Assembly: GCF_002746455.1 (NCBI RefSeq)
Contig: NZ_NWUW01000004.1
Span: 1 to 64,000 of the forward strand
From: Bacillus fungorum
GTDB taxonomy: Bacteria > Bacillota > Bacilli > Bacillales > Bacillaceae_G
DNA length: 64,000 nt
Direction of reading: 5' to 3'
Shown: positions 27,311 through 36,443 of the stretch, one piece after another
Numbering within the stretch: the first letter of the stretch is position 1
Layout: the number at the start of each line of letters is the position of its first letter
Position numbers and translations under genes: made by a program
Notes under the pieces: model-generated
What the model was told of the DNA's origin: nothing
Databases searched by the model: none
The model's input: only the letters and a program-made list of their open reading frames with translations

Positions 27311-27973
27311 ATGAAAAAAGAAAAGGCAGTTGTTGTTTTTAGTGGAGGACAAGATAGTACGACATGTTTATTTTGGGCAATGCAGCAGTTTGCAGAAGTA
27401 GAGGCTGTAACGTTTAATTACAATCAACGTCATAAGTTAGAAATTGATTGCGCAGCGGAAATTGCAAAAGAGCTAGGAATTAAACATACGGTACTAGATA
27501 TGAGTTTATTAAATCAACTTGCTCCAAATGCGTTAACGAGAACGGATATGGAGATTACACATGAAGAAGGTGAATTACCGTCGACGTTTGTAGATGGACG
27601 AAATTTACTATTCTTATCATTTGCTGCTGTATTAGCAAAACAAGTTGGAGCACGTCATATTGTAACGGGTGTATGTGAAACTGATTTTAGTGGTTATCCA
27701 GATTGCCGTGACGTGTTTGTGAAATCGTTAAACGTTACTTTAAATTTATCCATGGATTATCCGTTTGTTATTCATACACCACTTATGTGGATTGATAAAG
27801 CGGAAACATGGAAGTTATCAGATGAACTTGGAGCATTCGAGTTTGTTCGAGAAAAAACATTAACATGTTATAACGGAATCATTGGTGATGGTTGCGGTGA
27901 ATGTCCAGCATGTCAACTTCGTAAAGCAGGATTAGATACGTACCTACAAGAACGCGAAGGAGCGAGTAACTAA
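27311..27973 (+). CDS. queC: 7-cyano-7-deazaguanine synthase
   Basis: Converts 7-carboxy-7-deazaguanine to preQ0 using ATP and ammonia. The 220-residue protein has the PP-loop [10 protein letters not shown] near the N terminus and a zinc site [12 protein letters not shown] at the C terminus. The ATG at 27311 (MKKEKAVV) was chosen; another ATG at 27302 is too close to the ribosome site. It is first in queC-D-E-F under the preQ1 riboswitch. Confidence 0.95.
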   Translation: MKKEKAVVVFSGGQDSTTCLFWAMQQFAEVEAVTFNYNQRHKLEIDCAAEIAKELGIKHTVLDMSLLNQLAPNALTRTDMEITHEEGELPSTFVDGRNLLFLSFAAVLAKQVGARHIVTGVCETDFSGYPDCRDVFVKSLNVTLNLSMDYPFVIHTPLMWIDKAETWKLSDELGAFEFVREKTLTCYNGIIGDGCGECPACQLRKAGLDTYLQEREGASN

Positions 27974-28464
27974 TGGATAATTTCTTTGGATTTCGCATCG
28001 TAGAAAATTTACAACAAATGGACAAGGATATTCAGCGTAAACAGCTTAAATATCATAATAAGAGAGTAATGGTCAGCAAGGAATTTACATTTGATGCAGC
28101 ACACCATTTACACTGTTATGAAGGGAAATGTAAGAACTTACATGGTCACACATATAAAGTTGTATTTGGGATTAGTGGATATGTAAATGAAATAGGTCTT
28201 GCAATTGACTTTGGAGATATAAAAGAAATCTGGAAGAATGAGATAGAAATTTATTTAGATCATCGTTATTTAAACGAAACGTTACCAGCGATGAATACAA
28301 CTGCTGAAAATATGGTCGTTTGGATTTATGAAAAGATGGCAGAAGCGTTAACAAAAGATAATCGTGCGAACGAATATAAAGGAGCTCGTGTTGAGTTTGT
28401 TCGTCTGTTTGAGACGCCAACTAGTTATGCGGAAGTAAGACGGGAGTGGATGCTCGATGAGTAA
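27973..28464 (+). CDS. queD: 6-carboxy-5,6,7,8-tetrahydropterin synthase
   Basis: First committed step after GTP cyclohydrolase I: forms 6-carboxytetrahydropterin from dihydroneopterin triphosphate. The 163-residue PTPS-fold protein has zinc ligands in FDAAHHLHCYEGKC and LHGHTYKV, and the catalytic Cys in between. The start overlaps the queC stop (TAATG). The N-terminal 30 residues are longer than in the shortest family members. Confidence 0.94.
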   Translation: MDNFFGFRIVENLQQMDKDIQRKQLKYHNKRVMVSKEFTFDAAHHLHCYEGKCKNLHGHTYKVVFGISGYVNEIGLAIDFGDIKEIWKNEIEIYLDHRYLNETLPAMNTTAENMVVWIYEKMAEALTKDNRANEYKGARVEFVRLFETPTSYAEVRREWMLDE

Positions 28465-29173
28465 AATCCCAGTCTTAGAAATATTTGGTCCGACTATTCA
28501 AGGTGAAGGAATGGTTGTAGGGCAAAAGACGATGTTTATCCGTACAGCTGGCTGTGATTATAGCTGTGCTTGGTGTGATTCTGCCTTTACGTGGGATGGA
28601 TCGGCTAAAGAGCAAATTAGACAGATGACAGCAGAAGACGTTTGGAATGAGCTTGTAGAAATTGGTGGCGAAAATTTTTCTCATGTTACGATTTCAGGTG
28701 GAAATCCGGCATTGCTGAAAAATATTGAGTTTCTTCTTTCTATATTAAAAGAGAATGGAATGCGAACGGCAATCGAAACGCAAGGGAGTAAATGGCAAGA
28801 TTGGTTACTTCAAATTGATGAGATAACGATTTCTCCAAAACCACCAAGTTCGGCAATGAAAACTGATTTTCAGAAGTTAGATGATGTGATTCAGAAACTA
28901 GCAGGAAAAGATATTAGTTTAAAGGTAGTAGTATTTGACGATTATGACTTCGAGTATGCAGTTAAGATGCATGAACGTTATCCAAATGTACCATTTTTCT
29001 TACAAGTAGGGAATGATGATACAAAAACTGTGGATGATGCGATGTTAATTAAAAAGTTATTAGATAAGTATGAGTGGCTTATTGAAAAAGCAGTTAACCG
29101 CAAAGAAATGAATAATGCAAAAGTATTGCCGCAGCTTCATGCGTTAGTATGGGGAAATAAACGCGGAGTATAA
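28457..29173 (+). CDS. queE: 7-carboxy-7-deazaguanine synthase
   Basis: Radical SAM ring contraction of 6-carboxytetrahydropterin to CDG. The 238-residue protein has the CX3CX2C cluster motif in AGCDYSCAWCDSAFTW and the SAM-contact SGGNPAL. The start overlaps the queD end by eight bases, indicating translational coupling. Confidence 0.95.
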   Translation: MSKIPVLEIFGPTIQGEGMVVGQKTMFIRTAGCDYSCAWCDSAFTWDGSAKEQIRQMTAEDVWNELVEIGGENFSHVTISGGNPALLKNIEFLLSILKENGMRTAIETQGSKWQDWLLQIDEITISPKPPSSAMKTDFQKLDDVIQKLAGKDISLKVVVFDDYDFEYAVKMHERYPNVPFFLQVGNDDTKTVDDAMLIKKLLDKYEWLIEKAVNRKEMNNAKVLPQLHALVWGNKRGV

Positions 29174-29191
29174 TGAGAAGGGATGTTTAAA

Positions 29192-29689
29192 ATGGCAGGA
29201 AGATTAGATGAAGATTTAAAAGATGTAACATTATTAGGAAATCAAAATACAAAATATTTATTTGAATACAGCCCAGAAATTTTAGAGGTATTTGATAACA
29301 ATCATCCAAACCGTGATTATTTTGTTAAATTCAATTGTCCTGAATTTACAAGCTTATGTCCGAAAACAGGCCAACCGGATTTTGCAACAATTTATATTAG
29401 CTACATTCCAGAACAAAGAATGGTAGAGAGTAAATCTTTAAAGCTATATTTATTTAGTTTCCGCAATCACGGTGACTTCCACGAAGATTGCATGAACGTT
29501 ATTATGAATGATTTAATTAAATTAATGGATCCACGTTACATTGAGGTATGGGGTAAATTCACACCACGTGGAGGGATTTCAATTGATCCTTACTGCAACT
29601 ACGGTCGCCCAGGAACGAAATATGAACAAATGGCAGACTACCGCATGATGAACCATGATCTATATCCAGAAACAATTGATAATCGTTAA
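29192..29689 (+). CDS. queF: NADPH-dependent preQ0 reductase
   Basis: Reduces the nitrile of preQ0 to the aminomethyl group of preQ1. The 165-residue type I (unimodular) QueF has the nucleophile Cys in [17 protein letters not shown] and the QueF signature [20 protein letters not shown]. Start at 29192 (MAGRLDED) follows AAGGGATG; an ATG at 29183 is in frame. It ends the que operon and is followed by a long perfect hairpin. Confidence 0.95.
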
Positions 29690-29690
29690 T

Positions 29691-29745
29691 ATATAATAGA
29701 AAGAAAGGATCTGTATGTTATACAGATCCTTTCTTTCTATTATAT
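29691..29745 (+). terminator. Long perfect inverted repeat between queF and ykvS
   Basis: Arms of 26 bases are perfectly complementary around a GTT loop (29691-29716 and 29720-29745). It begins just after the queF stop and ends at the ykvS stop, so it probably terminates both convergent transcripts. Confidence 0.85.
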
Positions 29746-29930
29746 TATGCATTTTGATTAATGACAGTATAGTTTTTATGACTTACAACTGTAAGGGGTT
29801 CCATATCTAGTTCTCTAAAATTCTCCATAATTGTTATATCTACAATAACGGAGTTTTGATTTACTTTTTGAACACGGCCTTGCATTCCACCTTTAAATTC
29901 AATGATATCTCCAGTTTCTGCGATCTGCAT
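29745..29930 (-). CDS. ykvS: YkvS-like DUF2187 protein
   Basis: A 61-residue beta-rich protein resembling KOW/SH3-like folds: AETGDIIEFKGGMQGRVQKV, then VIVDITIMENFRELDMEPLT and HKNYTVINQ. It matches B. subtilis YkvS along its length. The ATG at 29930 lies eight bases after AAGGAG; a TTG two codons earlier is possible. Function unknown. Confidence 0.85.
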   Translation of the reverse strand: MQIAETGDIIEFKGGMQGRVQKVNQNSVIVDITIMENFRELDMEPLTVVSHKNYTVINQNA

Positions 29931-30191
29931 AAGCAACTCTCCTTGTTACAGTTTTCCCAAAAAAGAATAATTTTGGTTTTTTTATTTCCTCTTATTTTGA
30001 ACCATATTGTTCAGTTTGTAAATGTTTACAAAGTAAAAATTCGAAAAATATTCACTTTTTGTAAGAAAATATACAAGAACTCCATGTTATTAGAAAAAAA
30101 CAACGGTTTAAATGCGTCCATCTTTATATGGAGGTATAATAAAAATATACAATAACCTACTAAAGTGGGAGAAATTAGAGGCGGTAAAATA

Positions 30192-30347
30192 ATGTTTGAA
30201 TTTGTGGGGAGTGTAATAGCATTAATTTTATTTGTATTTTCTTATATAAATTTAAAAAAGATTCGTCATCATGAAACGACTACATATTTTGATGGGATGG
30301 ATGGGATACATGCTGGGGTCACACATGAGAGTGGCGGGGATATGTAA
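30192..30347 (+). CDS. Small single-pass membrane protein
   Basis: A 51-residue protein with one transmembrane helix (FEFVGSVIALILFVFSYINL, residues 2-21) followed by a basic stretch and a polar tail rich in Gly, His and Asp. AGAGGCGG precedes the ATG at 30192; an in-frame ATG at 30165 lacks a ribosome site. I do not recognise a family. Confidence 0.6.
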   Translation: MFEFVGSVIALILFVFSYINLKKIRHHETTTYFDGMDGIHAGVTHESGGDM

Positions 30348-30435
30348 AGGTGTATAACTTTCTTTTTTTGCGTGGTATGATATGTAAAAATAGTACATAA
30401 TAGAGTTCGTAAGTGATGAATGGAGAGTGGAAAGA

Positions 30436-31038
30436 ATGAAGATTTCTTTTATTCGTCATGGTCGCTTAGGTCGTACTATAGAACCAATGACGGTTACATC
30501 CTTTCATGAATGGATGAAAGGATATGACTTACATACTATAACAGAAAAAGCACCTATACCAACGGAAACAAGGGAAGCGATTGAAGCAGCAAAATTGATT
30601 TTAACGAGTGATCAAAGGTGTGCTGTACAGTCAGCAGCTGAATTAATGGATTCTTTATCTTTTATGCAAAATTCTCTATTTAGGGAAGCTGACGTTCCGA
30701 CGAGTTTTTATGCTCCCAAATGGTTGAAGTGTAAACCTAACGTATGGATGTTTATCGGACGAACACTATGGATACTTGGTTACCATAAAGATGTTGAGTC
30801 TTATAAGGAAGTAAGAGAGAGGGCAAAGCAAGCGGCTTACTTATTACATCGTTACGCTCTCGTACATGGAAGTATTGCTCTTGTAGGTCATAATTATGTG
30901 AATGTAATGATTGGTGCCGAACTGAGAGCGATGGGATGGTCTGGTACGCCTATTTTGCACAGAGAGCCATGGGGATGTACAACATATACGTTTCATGAGG
31001 CGATGAATGGAAATATATTAAATACGAATTTAACATAA
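30436..31038 (+). CDS. Histidine phosphatase (phosphoglycerate-mutase-like) family protein
   Basis: A 200-residue protein with the RHG motif SFIRHGRLGR at the N terminus and a second catalytic His in ALVGHNYVNVMIG. The fold is that of histidine phosphatases; the substrate is not predictable. GGAGAG precedes the ATG; a GTG at 30427 is an alternative. A 32-base perfect palindromic terminator follows. Confidence 0.78.
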   Translation: MKISFIRHGRLGRTIEPMTVTSFHEWMKGYDLHTITEKAPIPTETREAIEAAKLILTSDQRCAVQSAAELMDSLSFMQNSLFREADVPTSFYAPKWLKCKPNVWMFIGRTLWILGYHKDVESYKEVRERAKQAAYLLHRYALVHGSIALVGHNYVNVMIGAELRAMGWSGTPILHREPWGCTTYTFHEAMNGNILNTNLT

Positions 31039-31074
31039 AAGCACACGATTTATATAAATCGTGTGCTTTCTTTT
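31038..31074 (+). terminator. Bidirectional terminator, 32-base perfect palindrome
   Basis: AAAGCACACGATTTAT and its exact complement lie back to back, with T and A rich flanks. It separates the convergent histidine phosphatase and GNAT genes. Confidence 0.88.
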
Positions 31075-31652
31075 TAAGATATAGAAATTTTGATGTTCAA
31101 TGGTTTTACGAGATGTGCATAAGGTTCGCCTACAAGCATAACGATTTGATCTTTTTTATAACCTAGTTTTTCGTATAGTGAATAGGCACGGTTGTTTTCT
31201 AAATTAACAAGTAATGCGATTTTTTTATGCTCCTTTTCAGTTGCATGAATTTCAGCAGCTTCAATTAATTTAGAACCAATTCCTTTTCCGCCATATGCAC
31301 TTGAAACTGATAATGTATCAATGTAATATTCATCAAGTTCAGCTTCTTTTTCTAACGTAATCGATTCATCTTTATGTAATTCTCTTAAGTGATGTACAAT
31401 TGGTGCATCAAGCCTTGTTGCTTCACTACCGTGATAAGCGACAATAACTCCAACTGCCCCCCCGTCTTGCTCATATACAAAACAGTTTTCATAGCTCAGT
31501 CGATTTCTCTCTTTTGAGAACCATGTTTCAAGTCCTAGTAATACTTCTGTCTCAACTGTGCTACCTGTGATTTTTTCAGCAATTTCGTGCAGAGCGTTAT
31601 ACAATAAAGGTGCTACCAGTTTCGCATCTGTCTTTTTTGCTTTCCGAATCAT
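31074..31652 (-). CDS. GNAT-family N-acetyltransferase
   Basis: A 192-residue acetyltransferase. The acetyl-CoA-binding motif A is VSSAYGGKGIGSKLIEAAE and motif B follows as NNRAYSLYEKLGYKKDQ. The start at 31652 (MIRKAKKTD) was chosen because AGGAGGG precedes it; the frame extends upstream to 31688. Substrate unknown. Confidence 0.82.
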   Translation of the reverse strand: MIRKAKKTDAKLVAPLLYNALHEIAEKITGSTVETEVLLGLETWFSKERNRLSYENCFVYEQDGGAVGVIVAYHGSEATRLDAPIVHHLRELHKDESITLEKEAELDEYYIDTLSVSSAYGGKGIGSKLIEAAEIHATEKEHKKIALLVNLENNRAYSLYEKLGYKKDQIVMLVGEPYAHLVKPLNIKISIS

Positions 31653-31897
31653 AGTATCCCTCCTAGTTCTATTTATATATTGTAGCATAGTGGTATGAAA
31701 CTTTGCATAATTGAATGTAGAAATGTTTGATATAGAGAAGTAGCTATGTTAGTATATGATATTTAGTGGACATATAATAAAGAGATATCTTTTGAAAAAT
31801 AATGAAAATAAAATGAAGGTATAGCACCTGGATAATTTTACAGTTGTTGACCTATAGAATATAAGATAAAATAAAATATTGCATAGAGGTGAAATAC

Positions 31898-32092
31898 ATG
31901 GATAAAGAATTAGCAAATACAATTTTGGATCAGCTGAAAAATGGTGAAATAAAGGAGTATGTTGTTACGAAAGATGTATTTTATACGTTCAGAGAAGTTG
32001 TAGTAAGTCGAGAAGATTTTAAACATATTATTGGGAACGCGCAGCGCGGCGGACAAGTAATTTATACATATTCAGAAACGCCACGTTCGTAA
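31898..32092 (+). CDS. Small conserved hypothetical protein
   Basis: A 64-residue soluble protein, MDKELANTILDQLKNGEIKE then VTKDVFYTFREVVVSREDFK. AGAGGTG precedes the ATG at 31898 at good spacing; a GTG at 31889 lies in the ribosome site. A TTGACC / TAAAAT promoter-like pair lies about 55 bases upstream. Family not recognised. It may form an operon with the next gene, 26 bases on. Confidence 0.6.
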   Translation: MDKELANTILDQLKNGEIKEYVVTKDVFYTFREVVVSREDFKHIIGNAQRGGQVIYTYSETPRS

Positions 32093-32118
32093 CTAGAAGA
32101 ATATAGGGGAGGAGAATT

Positions 32119-32436
32119 ATGGGCGATTTTAAACAAGGTATATTACCGCATTGGGATTATATGTGGAAAAATAGAGCCGGCAATCGATTTATGGGGATGG
32201 TCATGTATCCAGAGAAACGAAAGTGTTCGGCAAAAATGCTTCAGAAAATAAAAAGAGCATATGAAGAGGCTGTAGAAATTAAAGTAACTGTACAAGTTCA
32301 ACATACATATCAGTATGTTGAAGGAATGATTGTATACTTTGATGAAGAAGCTCCTGTATGTACAATGATTGATAAAGATGAAAATCCACATCATATATTT
32401 GTAAAAGATATTTTGCGTATTGAGCACTCTGAATAA
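32119..32436 (+). CDS. Conserved hypothetical protein of 105 residues
   Basis: A small basic soluble protein with conserved-looking tryptophans at the N terminus (LPHWDYMWKNRAGNRFMG), a Lys-rich helix (KMLQKIKRAYEEAVEI) and a beta-rich end (YVEGMIVYFDEEAPVCTMID). GGGGAGGAG precedes the ATG. I could not assign a family; the layout loosely recalls YolD-like proteins but the match is weak. Confidence 0.6.
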   Translation: MGDFKQGILPHWDYMWKNRAGNRFMGMVMYPEKRKCSAKMLQKIKRAYEEAVEIKVTVQVQHTYQYVEGMIVYFDEEAPVCTMIDKDENPHHIFVKDILRIEHSE

Positions 32437-32569
32437 ACTTTTCATAAATAAGTTAAATTTCCGTAATAATAATCTTTTTCTATAATAGTTATCTTTTAGT
32501 ATGTAACGAGAACCGAAAGTATATGTATAATATTTAATAAAGTAAAACTGATAAATGTAATCGTTTTTT

Positions 32570-32603
32570 AGAGCAGATTATCGTTTCGTATCTGTTCTTT
32601 TTT
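32570..32603 (+). terminator. Rho-independent terminator upstream of nrdI
   Basis: Arms AGAGCAGAT and ATCTGTTCT (one G-U pair) with a T6 tail. A second GC-richer hairpin, TGCTGGAG / CTCCAGCA (32610-32635), follows at once. The 475-base gap 32437-32912 otherwise holds only the NrdR boxes and promoter. Confidence 0.72.
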
Positions 32604-32814
32604 GCGTGATGCTGGAGAAATATATTCCTCCAGCATTTGCCGTTTTATGACAAAATATATTGTTAACTTTTTTAAAAATAAGGTTAAATTCGTTGACAAC
32701 TTTTTTGAAAAGCACTTTATTGACATGAGTTTTAGAATGTTGTTTCATAGTCATTGTATTGAAAAAAATCGACTGTCTTGTCGAAAAGTAAAAGTTAAAA
32801 AAAGAAAGAATTTA

Positions 32815-32862
32815 TACATATATCTTGTGTCTTATTTTGAAACGTAATACAATATATAGAGA
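32815..32862 (+). promoter_or_regulatory. Tandem NrdR boxes upstream of nrdIEF
   Basis: Two 16-base sites resembling the NrdR consensus acaCwATATATwGtgt. They are 32815-32830 (right half exact: TTGTGT) and 32847-32862 (13 of 16). Their starts are 32 bases apart, three helical turns, the usual NrdR arrangement. The second overlaps the likely -10 region (TACAATATAT). NrdR would repress the operon when dATP is high. Confidence 0.7.
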
Positions 32863-32912
32863 AATCGAGAAACAACATACAGAGAGTATAGATTGAAAAG
32901 GGAGGGTCGGAA

Positions 32913-33272
32913 ATGTTAGTTGCATATGATTCTATGACAGGAAACGTGAAGCGTTTCATCCACAAATTAAATATGCCGGCCGTTCAAATTGGTGAAGATC
33001 TAGTAATAGATGAAGACTTTATTTTAATTACGTATACAACAGGTTTTGGCAATGTACCAGAACGTGTTTTAGAATTTTTAGAGCGCAATAATGAAAAATT
33101 AAAAGGCGTATCTGCAAGCGGCAATCGTAACTGGGGAGACATGTTCGGTGCAAGTGCTGACAAAATTTCTGCTAAATATGAAGTGCCTATTGTATCAAAA
33201 TTTGAGTTATCAGGAACAAATAACGATGTAGAATACTTTAAGGAAAGGGTGCGGGAGATTGCGACACATTGA
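32913..33272 (+). CDS. nrdI: Flavodoxin-like ribonucleotide reductase maturation protein
   Basis: A 119-residue FMN protein that supplies oxidant for Mn(III)2-tyrosyl radical assembly in NrdF. It begins VAYDSMTGNVKRFIHKL (phosphate loop) and has the NrdI loop TYTTGFGNVPE and ASGNRNWGDMFG. AGGGAGGG precedes the ATG. Its end overlaps the nrdE start by 14 bases. Confidence 0.94.
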   Translation: MLVAYDSMTGNVKRFIHKLNMPAVQIGEDLVIDEDFILITYTTGFGNVPERVLEFLERNNEKLKGVSASGNRNWGDMFGASADKISAKYEVPIVSKFELSGTNNDVEYFKERVREIATH

Positions 33273-34386
33273 ACTGAATAATGAAATCACGCAAATGCAG
33301 GACGGTTTTTATCAGCTTCATAAAGATAAAGAGGCATTAGAAGTCTTTATGGAAGAAGCTAGAGAGAATACCGTTCATTTTAATAGCGTGGCTGAGCGAA
33401 TGGAGTATATGAAAGAACATGATTACTATTACAACGTTCTGGACGAGTATAACTTGGAGGAAGTAGAAGAGGTATATAACATCACTTATGGTGAAAACTT
33501 CGAGTTCCAATCTTATATGGCAGCATCTAAGTTCTATAAAGATTATGCGCTAAAAACAAATGATCAAAAACAATACTTAGAAAACTATGAAGATCGTGTA
33601 GCAATTGTGTCATTATACTTAGGACGCGGTGATGTTGCGAAGGCAAAACAATTCGCAAGCATGATTGTCAAACAAAACTACCAACCAGCGACACCAACCT
33701 TTTTAAATGCGGGAAGAAGCAGAAGAGGAGAAATGGTGTCTTGTTTCTTGTTAGAGATGGATGATAGCTTAAATTCAATCGGCTTTAACATCAATACTGC
33801 AATGCAATTATCAAAAATCGGCGGAGGAGTAGCTTTAAACTTGTCTAAGCTACGCGCACGTGGTGAGCAAATTAAAGGTATTGATAACGCTGCAAGTGGT
33901 GTAGTACCCGTTATGAAATTGCTTGAAGATTCGTTTTCATATGCGAATCAACTTGGCCAACGAAAAGGTGCCGGTGCAGTATACTTAAACATTTTCCATT
34001 GGGATATTATTGAATTCCTTGATACAAAAAAAATAAATGCCGATGAGAAGAGCCGTATTCAATCTCTATCGATCGGAATTATCGTTCCAAGTAAGTTCTT
34101 CGAACTTGCTGAGAAAAACGAACCTTTCCATGTTTTCGCGCCTTATACGGTGTATAAAGAATACGGAAAGCATTTAGATGATATTGATATCGATGAAATG
34201 TACGATGAATTAATGAGCAATCCGAAAGTGAAGAAGAAGCCTCTAGATATTAGTGCGCGTGATATGCTTATTAAAATTGCTATGATTCAGCTTGAGTCTG
34301 GTTATCCATACTTAATGTTTAAATCAAATGCAAATAACCAACATCCACTGAAGGATATTGGAACTGTGAAGATGTCGAACTTGTGT
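33259..34386 (+). CDS. nrdE: Class Ib ribonucleotide reductase alpha subunit, exon 1
   Basis: Residues 1-376 of NrdE, the catalytic subunit that reduces NDPs. There is no ATP cone, as expected for class Ib. The substrate-site Cys lies in GEMVSCFLLEM. The exon ends in MSNLC, where NLC is the start of the N-L-C-x-E motif and the Cys is the thiyl-radical residue. The next codon in the DNA is a stop (TAA at 34387), inside the intron. Start TTG at 33259, overlapping nrdI, with AAGGGTG seven bases upstream. Joined to exon 2 the protein is 694 residues. Confidence 0.93.
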
Positions 34387-35468
34387 TAAATATGTAGCAC
34401 CTTCTAGTAGAAATGCTAGTCGAAAACTCCGTTAAACGGGGAAAGCCTCAAATTTGAGGTAACCTACCGTGCTAAATCTTATCTTAGAATGATTCGCTTT
34501 CTGTAAAATGTATTTTGGGAATTAAAGTACAGAGGATGGCGAGGTAAAATGAATCAGAAAGTCTCTTATGGTTTTATCTATATGACAGTAAATAAGTTAA
34601 ATGGGATGAAATACATTGGGAAATGTATTTATAAAAGACAAAATAATCGGTGTAAATATCTAGGGTCTGGATTATACCTTCAAAGAGCTATCTAAAAGTA
34701 TGGGAGAGAAAATTTTGAAAAACACATACTGGTAGAAGCTTTTTCTGAAGAAGAATTAAACAGTCTAGAGGAAGAATATATCCTAAAGTTTGATGCTGTA
34801 AACTCTCAAGAATTCTATAATGTGAAACTCACTGCAATTGGCGGAGATATTTTCACAAACAATCCTCGTAAAGAGGAAATACGTGAAATAAGAAGAACGC
34901 AGATGAGTGGAAAAGGAAATCATCAATATGGAAAAGCTAAGACTATCAAAATGATAGAAGCAGTAAAACAAGCAAATTCTAGAGCTGTTATTGTTGAAGG
35001 GGTTTATTATAAAAGTCAAACAGAGGCGGCTAAAGTATTAAATTTAGGAATAACTACTGTGAACTATCGGTTGAATAGTGATAACTTTCCAGAGTGGCTA
35101 AGGATTAAGGAGAAAAACAATATTCAAAAACAGTCTAATAATCCTACCTGTAAGCTAAGTGTCGATGGGATAGTGTATGAGAGCATTAAAGATGCAGCTA
35201 GTTCCTTAGGTATATCATCCCCTACTGTGATAAGACGTTTAGATAGTGAGAAACATCCTAGTTATAAGAGACTTTCTGAAAGATTAAGATAAGTAAAAGC
35301 CTAACGACTATCCCTTATGGGAGTAGAGCGCAAGCGATTGGCGTTCGAAAAGCGGAGCACCTAATCAGGTAATGCTGTAGGTGATGATATAGTCTGTCCT
35401 GTATGGTGACATACAGCAGTTGCATGAGCAACGGACTGAGGAATAGCGAACTCGGTTGAACATTCGAG
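34387..35468 (+). ncRNA. Group I self-splicing intron in nrdE
   Basis: A 1082-base insertion between NLC and TEIFQ. The 5' exon ends in U (34386), and the intron ends in G (35468), as group I rules require. A P1 helix can form between GUGU of the exon end (34383-34386) and GCAC (34397-34400), with a U-G pair at the splice site. A P4-P5-like segment (GCCTCAAATTTGAGGT) lies upstream of the ORF. A P7-like pair ACGACTATCCC (35302) and GATATAGTC (35386) lies downstream of it. An intron ORF interrupts the core. Such nrdE introns are known in the B. cereus group. Confidence 0.93.
34549..35292 (+). pseudogene. GIY-YIG homing endonuclease, interrupted by a stop codon
   Basis: From ATG 34549 (GAGGT ribosome site) the frame reads GFIYMTVNKLNGMKYIGK, the GIY-YIG core, then KYLGSGLYLQRAI and a TAA at 34693. 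Past that stop the same frame goes on for 199 codons: KYGRENFEKHILVEAFS with the later Glu-rich helix, a NUMOD3-like KGNHQYGKAK and two NUMOD1-type helix-turn-helix units (KSQTEAAKVLNLGITTV; ESIKDAASSLGISSPTV). A single AAA-to-TAA change in an AIKKYG motif would explain the break. The intact downstream frame suggests recent inactivation. Confidence 0.88.
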
Positions 35469-36425
35469 ACAGAAATCTTCCAGCTTCAAGAAACTTCTGA
35501 AATAAATGATTACGGTACAGATGACATTATCCGTCGTGATATTAACTGTAACTTAGGATCATTAAATATTGTAAATGTAATGGAAAATAAAGAAATTCGT
35601 GAAGCAGTTCATGCGGGAATGGAAGCTTTAACAGCTGTTTCTGATATGACGATTATTCCGAATGCACCAACTGTGAAAAAAGCTAATGATGAGCTTCATT
35701 CCGTTGGACTTGGTGCAATGAACTTACATGGATATTTAGCAAAAAATAAAATCGCTTATGAAAGTGCAGAAGCGAAAGAGTTCGCTCGTACATTCTTTAT
35801 GATGTTAAATTACTACTCTATTGAGAAAAGTATGGAAATCGCTAAAGAAAAAGGCGAAACATTTAAAGACTTCGATAAGTCTGATTATGCGAACGGCACA
35901 TACTTTGAAAAGTATGAAACGACTGATTATAGCCCAGTAACTGAAAAAGTTCAGCAACTATTTGAAGGAATCCACATTCCAACAAAAGAAGATTGGACAA
36001 GTCTAAAAGAGCAAGTACAGAAGAATGGTTTATACAACTCATATCGTCTTGCCATTGCTCCAACACAATCAATCAGTTACGTTCAAAATGCAACTTCAAG
36101 CGTAATGCCGATCGTAAGCCAAATTGAATCAAGAACGTATGCGAATGCGACAACATATTATCCAATGCCGTATTTATCAAAAGATACGTTCTGGTACTAT
36201 AAATCTTCTTACGATATGAATCAGTTTAAACTAATTGATTTAATCGCAGAAATTCAAGAACATATTGACCAAGGAATTAGTACAATTCTTTATGTTAATA
36301 GTGATATTTCAACACGTGAATTAGCACGTTACTACATCTATGCACATAAAAAAGGCTTAAAGAGTCTGTATTATACGAGAACACGTAAATTAAGCGTGGA
36401 AGAGTGCGTGGCTTGTACCGTTTAA
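35469..36425 (+). CDS. nrdE: Class Ib ribonucleotide reductase alpha subunit, exon 2
   Basis: Residues 377-694. It starts TEIFQLQETSEINDYG, completing N-L-C-x-E with the Glu partner. The second redox Cys lies in RRDINCNLGSLNI, radical-transfer tyrosines near YARD-like positions in the C-terminal part (KSLYYTRTRK), and the C-terminal shuttle pair is EECVACTV. After splicing the frame is continuous. As DNA, an independent start codon is not needed; the first ATG at 35580 would give a truncated 281-residue product. Confidence 0.92.
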   Translation, partial: TEIFQLQETSEINDYGTDDIIRRDINCNLGSLNIVNVMENKEIREAVHAGMEALTAVSDMTIIPNAPTVKKANDELHSVGLGAMNLHGYLAKNKIAYESAEAKEFARTFFMMLNYYSIEKSMEIAKEKGETFKDFDKSDYANGTYFEKYETTDYSPVTEKVQQLFEGIHIPTKEDWTSLKEQVQKNGLYNSYRLAIAPTQSISYVQNATSSVMPIVSQIESRTYANATTYYPMPYLSKDTFWYYKSSYDMNQFKLIDLIAEIQEHIDQGISTILYVNSDISTRELARYYIYAHKKGLKSLYYTRTRKLSVEECVACTV

Positions 36426-36443
36426 TATAAAAAGTAAGACATG

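Noticed and set aside
32602..32847. 81-codon plus-strand frame in the nrd leader
   Set aside because: No ribosome site, rare-codon and low-complexity composition, and it runs across a hairpin and the first NrdR box.
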